From assembly GCA_017577345.1 (NCBI GenBank), contig PITX01000043.1, positions 1-8,548 of the forward strand: a stretch of 8,548 nucleotides of DNA, given 5' to 3'. Both the position numbers and the translations under genes were made by a program. The first letter of the stretch is position 1. The number at the start of each line of letters is the position of its first letter. Source of the stretch: Clostridiales bacterium (lineage in GTDB: Bacteria > Bacillota > Clostridia > Oscillospirales > Oscillospiraceae). Positions 5,138-8,548 of the stretch are shown here, one piece after another. The notes under the pieces are model-generated. The model saw nothing but the letters and a program-made list of their open reading frames with translations. It made no database searches and was not told the origin of the DNA.

Positions 5138-5172
5138 TAGCAATATGATAAATTCGACAAAAAACAGGGAAA

Positions 5173-7338
5173 TTATTCTTTCGGCAGGTCGCGCATGGTC
5201 AGACTGATGCGCTTCCGCTTCTCGTCGACCTCCAGAACAGCGACCTTGACGATGTCACCGACGGAAACGACCTCCGACGGATGCTTGATATATTTGTTGC
5301 AGACGCGGGAGATATGCACCAGTCCGTCCTGATGCACGCCGATATCAACAAAGATACCGAAATCAATGACATTGCGCACGGTGCCGGTCAGCACCATACC
5401 GGGCTTCAGATCCTTCATTTCCAGCACATCCGTGCGCAAAATCGGAGCGGGCAGCTCATCACGCGGATCACGGCCGGGCTTGCTCAGTTCCTTTGCAATA
5501 TCGCGGAGCGTCGGTACACCGACACCGCAGAATTCCGCCGCCTTGGAAACGCCGAACTGCTCCAGTCTCTCATTCAGTTCACCGATCGCGCCGGAAGCGA
5601 CATCTTCAAGCGAATAACCGCAGAGCGAAAGCATCTTTTCTGCGGCATCATAGGATTCCGGATGCACGCCGGTGTTGTCCAGAATCTGCTTGCTTTCCGG
5701 AACACGAAGGAAGCCTGCCGCCTGCTCATATGCCTTTGCGCCGAGCTTCGGCACCTTGAGCACCTGTTTTCTCGCGGTAAAGGCACCATTTTCCTCGCGG
5801 TAGACGACGATATTCTTCGCAATTGCGGCGTTCAGACCGGAGACATGGCGCAGCAGCGACGGAGAAGCGGTGTTCAGATCGACGCCGACGGCGTTGACGC
5901 AGTCCTCCACGACACCGCCGAGCGTCTCATCCAGACGCTTTTCGGGCAGATCGTGCTGATACTGTCCGACACCGATCGCTTTCGGGTCAATTTTGACCAG
6001 CTCTGCCAGCGGATCCTGCATTCTGCGCGCAATGGAGACCGCACTGCGGAGATTGACATCATACTGCGGGAATTCCTCGGCGGCAAGGGGAGAAGCGGAA
6101 TAGACGGAGGCACCTGCCTCGGAAACGATCATATAGGACACGCCCTTGACTCTGCCGAGCAGCTCACAGACAGCATTTTCCGTTTCCCGCGATGCGGTAC
6201 CGTTACCGATGGCGATATGCTCCACCTGATGCTTGCGGATCAACCCCGCCAGCGTGACGATGGCTTCCTCACGCTTTGCCTTGGAGAAGGTCGGGTAGAC
6301 AACGGAGGTGTCGAGCACCTTGCCGGTACCGTCTACAACGGCGACCTTGCAGCCGTGGGTGTAGCCGGGGTCAAGCCCCATGGTGACATGCCCCTTGACG
6401 GGCGGCTGCATCAGAAGCGGACGGAGATTGAGAGCAAAATTGTGAATGGCACCCTCGCTTGCCTCATCGGTCAGCGCGGTGCGAAGCTCACGCTCCATGC
6501 TCGGCGCGATCAGACGGTCATAGGCATCGTCAGCGGCGGCGCGGAGAAAGGCGGTCGCACCGCCGCCGGGAATCAGAACGGCTCTGCGGACACACAGAAC
6601 AGCCTGCTCATGGTCGACCTCCAATGTGACCTTCAGATAGCCCTCGCGTTCGCCGCGATTGACCGCAAGTACCTGATGCCCCTGCACCCGTGACAGAGGT
6701 TGGAAAAAGTCATAGTAGAGCTGATAGACAGAGGTTTCCTCCTCCTTGCCCTTTGCGGCAACGGAGCGCAGGACTGCCATTTTCTGCATCAGAGAACGCA
6801 GTGCCTTGCGGATGGCGGCATCGTCCGAAATCATCTCCGCGATGATGTCAGATGCACCTGCCAATGCCTCCTCCACAGAGGCAACGCCGAGCTCGGGATT
6901 GACATAGTCCTCTGCCAGCACCTCGGGGTCGGGCAGGTCACGCTTCTGCGAAAACAGCTCCAATGCCAAAGGCTCGAGCCCCTTTTCTTTTGCTACAGTG
7001 GCGCGGGTTCGGCGTTTCGGCTTATAGGGACGGTAAAGATCCTCCAGCTCGGAAAGTGTCTTTGCGCTGTCGATGGCGGCGGACAGCTCATCCGTCAGCT
7101 TCTCCTGTGCGTCGATGGACTTGCGTATCTCATCCCGACGCTGCGACAGATTGCGCAGGTATTGCAGGCGGTCTGCAAGGGTGCGCAGTGTCGTGTCATC
7201 CATCGCGCCGTGTACCTCCTTGCGGTAGCGGGCGATGAAGGGAATGGTATTGCCCTCATCAAGAAGCTCAACGACATTTTTGACATATTGCAGCGGCTGC
7301 TTCAACTCCGCAGACAGGGTCTGTAAAATCTGTTCCAT
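5173..7338 (-). CDS. tex: Tex family RNA-binding transcription accessory protein
   Basis: Cytoplasmic nucleic-acid-binding protein linked in other bacteria to transcription and RNA turnover. It has 721 residues, normal for Firmicute Tex. The start is the ATG at 7338 (MEQILQTLSAEL) because GGAGG lies just before it. The longer in-frame reading overlaps recG and has no ribosome binding site. In order: an N-terminal helical Tex_N region (about 1-190, with TIPFIARYRKEVHGAMDD near 31-48 and LYRPYKPKRRTRA near 101-113), a YqgF/RNase H-like domain starting near 318 (MGLDPGYTHGCKVAVVD, IGNGTASRETE, SEAGASVYSAS), a helix-hairpin-helix region about 480-560 (LRHVSGLNAAIAKNIVVYR), and a C-terminal S1 domain about 646-716 (GMVLTGTVRNVIDFGIFVDIG, DGLVHISR). 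All are intact. It sits 10 bp behind recG and is probably translationally coupled to it. No clear terminator hairpin follows its stop. Confidence 0.97.
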   Translation of the reverse strand: MEQILQTLSAELKQPLQYVKNVVELLDEGNTIPFIARYRKEVHGAMDDTTLRTLADRLQYLRNLSQRRDEIRKSIDAQEKLTDELSAAIDSAKTLSELEDLYRPYKPKRRTRATVAKEKGLEPLALELFSQKRDLPDPEVLAEDYVNPELGVASVEEALAGASDIIAEMISDDAAIRKALRSLMQKMAVLRSVAAKGKEEETSVYQLYYDFFQPLSRVQGHQVLAVNRGEREGYLKVTLEVDHEQAVLCVRRAVLIPGGGATAFLRAAADDAYDRLIAPSMERELRTALTDEASEGAIHNFALNLRPLLMQPPVKGHVTMGLDPGYTHGCKVAVVDGTGKVLDTSVVYPTFSKAKREEAIVTLAGLIRKHQVEHIAIGNGTASRETENAVCELLGRVKGVSYMIVSEAGASVYSASPLAAEEFPQYDVNLRSAVSIARRMQDPLAELVKIDPKAIGVGQYQHDLPEKRLDETLGGVVEDCVNAVGVDLNTASPSLLRHVSGLNAAIAKNIVVYREENGAFTARKQVLKVPKLGAKAYEQAAGFLRVPESKQILDNTGVHPESYDAAEKMLSLCGYSLEDVASGAIGELNERLEQFGVSKAAEFCGVGVPTLRDIAKELSKPGRDPRDELPAPILRTDVLEMKDLKPGMVLTGTVRNVIDFGIFVDIGVHQDGLVHISRVCNKYIKHPSEVVSVGDIVKVAVLEVDEKRKRISLTMRDLPKE

Positions 7339-7342
7339 AGTA

Positions 7343-7347
7343 CCTCC
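7343..7347 (-). promoter_or_regulatory. Ribosome binding site of tex, in the recG-tex gap
   Basis: The minus strand reads GGAGGTACTATG directly after the TAA of recG at 7349-7351. The site decides the tex start at 7338. It also means ribosomes finishing recG stop almost on top of it, favouring coupled translation. Confidence 0.8.
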
Positions 7348-7348
7348 G

Positions 7349-8548
7349 TTAAACAAATGCTTCATTTTCCAGTAGTGCATCCACTGCTTTCTGCAGGGCA
7401 GGGGAAACATCCCCCGAAGCGACCGTCTGCGCCGCGGCCTGCTGTGCCTGCTTCAGCACATTCAGATCCTGCGCCAGATTGCCGATATGGAAGACGGGAA
7501 GACCGTGCTGTCGGCTGCCGAAGAAGTCACCGGGTCCGCGCAGCTTGAGATCCTCCTCAGCAATGCGGAAGCCGTCAGCGGTGGAACACAGAGCCTTCAA
7601 ACGGGTGAGCGTCTCTTCGGCGCGGTTGTCGGAAACGAGAATGCAGTAGGATTTTGCAGCTCCGCGCCCGATTCGTCCGCGGAGCTGATGCAGCTGTGAC
7701 AGACCGAAACGGTCTGCATTTTCCACGACCATCAATGTTGCATTCGGCACATCCACGCCGACCTCGATCACAGTTGTTGCGACCAGAATATCATATTCCT
7801 GCGCGGCAAACGCCTCCATGACGGTTTCCTTCTCCGCGCCTTTCATTTTGCCGTGCAGCAGGGCAATGCGGAGATTCGGGAAGACATGCTCTTTCAGCGT
7901 TCGCGCCCACTGCTCCGCCGCCTTAAAGGAGTCGGTTTCTCCTTCTTCGATGGCAGGGCAGACGATAAAGGTCTGATGATGCTCCTCTGCCTGCTTGCGG
8001 ATAAAGCCGTTCAGACGGACACGGTAACGCTCATCGACAAGGAAAGTCTCCACGGGCTGTCTGCCCGGCGGAAGCTCATCTATTAAGGAGACATCCAGAT
8101 CACCGTAGAGGATGAGTGCCAATGTACGGGGGATCGGAGTGGCAGACATGATGAGAAGATGCGGCTGCTCGCCCTTGGCAAGCAGGGCGGCTCTCTGCGC
8201 AACGCCGAAGCGGTGCTGCTCGTCTGCAACCACAAGCCCGAGATCGGAGAAAACCGTTGCCTCGGTAAGGAGCGCGTGCGTACCGATAATCAGATCCGCT
8301 TCGCCGTCGGCAATCGCCTGCCGCACTGCTTTTTTTTGCGCCGCAGGCATGGAGCCGGTCAAAAGAACACAGCGTATTCCCAGCGGCGCAAGCAGCGGCG
8401 CAAGCCGGTCAAGGTGCTGCTTTGCCAGTATTTCAGTGGGTGCCATAATCGCGGCCTGCTTTTTGTTGCGCACGGCGCAAAATGCGGCGGCGGCGGCGAC
8501 CATCGTTTTGCCGCAGCCGACATCGCCCTGCACCAGACGGCTCATGAG
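7349..8548 (-). CDS. recG: ATP-dependent DNA helicase RecG, C-terminal part (runs off the right edge)
   Basis: RecG remodels stalled replication forks and branch-migrates Holliday junctions. 399 residues are visible. The frame is open to the edge, so the ATG at 8545 is internal, and roughly 280 N-terminal residues (the wedge/OB domain) lie outside. The SF2 motifs appear in order (numbered from that ATG). They are Walker A GDVGCGKT at 7-14, Ia APTEILAKQH at 35-44, LLTGS at 61-65, the DEQHRFG Walker B at 108-114, SATPIPRT at 134-141, CPAIEEGE at 196-203, and the VIEVGVDVP and HQLRGRIGRG motifs at 259-267 and 286-295. The C-terminal RecG-specific region follows, with GFRIAEEDLKLRGPGDFFG at 325-343 and RQHGLP at 345-350. 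Nothing is broken. It is the upstream partner of tex. Confidence 0.97.
   Translation of the reverse strand, partial: LMSRLVQGDVGCGKTMVAAAAAFCAVRNKKQAAIMAPTEILAKQHLDRLAPLLAPLGIRCVLLTGSMPAAQKKAVRQAIADGEADLIIGTHALLTEATVFSDLGLVVADEQHRFGVAQRAALLAKGEQPHLLIMSATPIPRTLALILYGDLDVSLIDELPPGRQPVETFLVDERYRVRLNGFIRKQAEEHHQTFIVCPAIEEGETDSFKAAEQWARTLKEHVFPNLRIALLHGKMKGAEKETVMEAFAAQEYDILVATTVIEVGVDVPNATLMVVENADRFGLSQLHQLRGRIGRGAAKSYCILVSDNRAEETLTRLKALCSTADGFRIAEEDLKLRGPGDFFGSRQHGLPVFHIGNLAQDLNVLKQAQQAAAQTVASGDVSPALQKAVDALLENEAFV

Noticed and set aside
5057..5172. Riboswitch or attenuator in the transporter leader
   Set aside because: The predicted leader is only about 44 bases and holds no stable hairpin; the gap is explained by a promoter.
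5281..6693. 470-codon open frame on the plus strand opposite tex
   Set aside because: It lies antisense to a full set of Tex domains, has no ribosome binding site or recognisable motif, and such long antisense frames arise from the codon bias of a GC-rich-third-base gene.
6700..7326. 208-codon plus-strand frame opposite the 5' part of tex
   Set aside because: Same reason: it is the mirror of the Tex N-terminal coding sequence and carries no family signal.
1..8548. CRISPR array, tRNA, toxin-antitoxin or defence cassette
   Set aside because: No regularly spaced repeats, tRNA-like cloverleaf or gene pair of these kinds was seen on either strand.

Overview
The window looks like a chromosomal stretch from a gut-type Firmicute (class Clostridia, probably Oscillospiraceae/Ruminococcaceae or a close relative). 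This is an inference from moderate G+C, strong AGGAGG-type ribosome binding sites, the gene families present and GC-rich hairpin repeats in the intergenic DNA. No rRNA or other marker fixes the taxon.

Layout from left to right. (1) Bases 2-1600, + strand: the 3' part of a large unrecognised gene. Its protein has a Gly/Ala-rich hydrophobic region, an acidic linker and two C-terminal beta-rich units that may be copies of each other. (2) Bases 1723-3418: a layered mobile region. Imperfect 34-bp inverted repeats (27 of 34 positions agree) bound about 360 bp of non-coding, hairpin-rich DNA that resembles a MITE. An apparently intact IS3-family insertion sequence of about 1.34 kb sits inside it. 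The IS has OrfA and OrfB on the minus strand, a T7 slippery site for -1 frameshifting, a DD35E catalytic triad and its own inverted repeats. (3) Bases 3448-3711, minus: a small cysteine-rich protein resembling the TIGR04076 family. (4) Bases 3842-5056, minus: a 12-TM major facilitator transporter of the oxalate/formate antiporter (OFA) type, with its own promoter. (5) Bases 5173-7338, minus: Tex, an S1-domain RNA-binding transcription/RNA quality factor. (6) Bases 7349-8548, minus: the C-terminal two thirds of RecG helicase, running off the right edge.

recG and tex form a tight minus-strand pair with a 10-bp gap. The transporter lies downstream of tex but has a recognisable promoter in the 116-bp gap, so it can be expressed separately. 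The small cysteine-rich gene may ride on the transporter transcript. The first gene points right, so it converges on all the others, and the mobile DNA lies in the convergent gap where insertion does least harm.

I see no CRISPR array, tRNA or rRNA, defence cassette or clearly new multi-gene system. The most interesting parts are the nested mobile DNA with several unusual stem-loops, and the unrecognised first gene.
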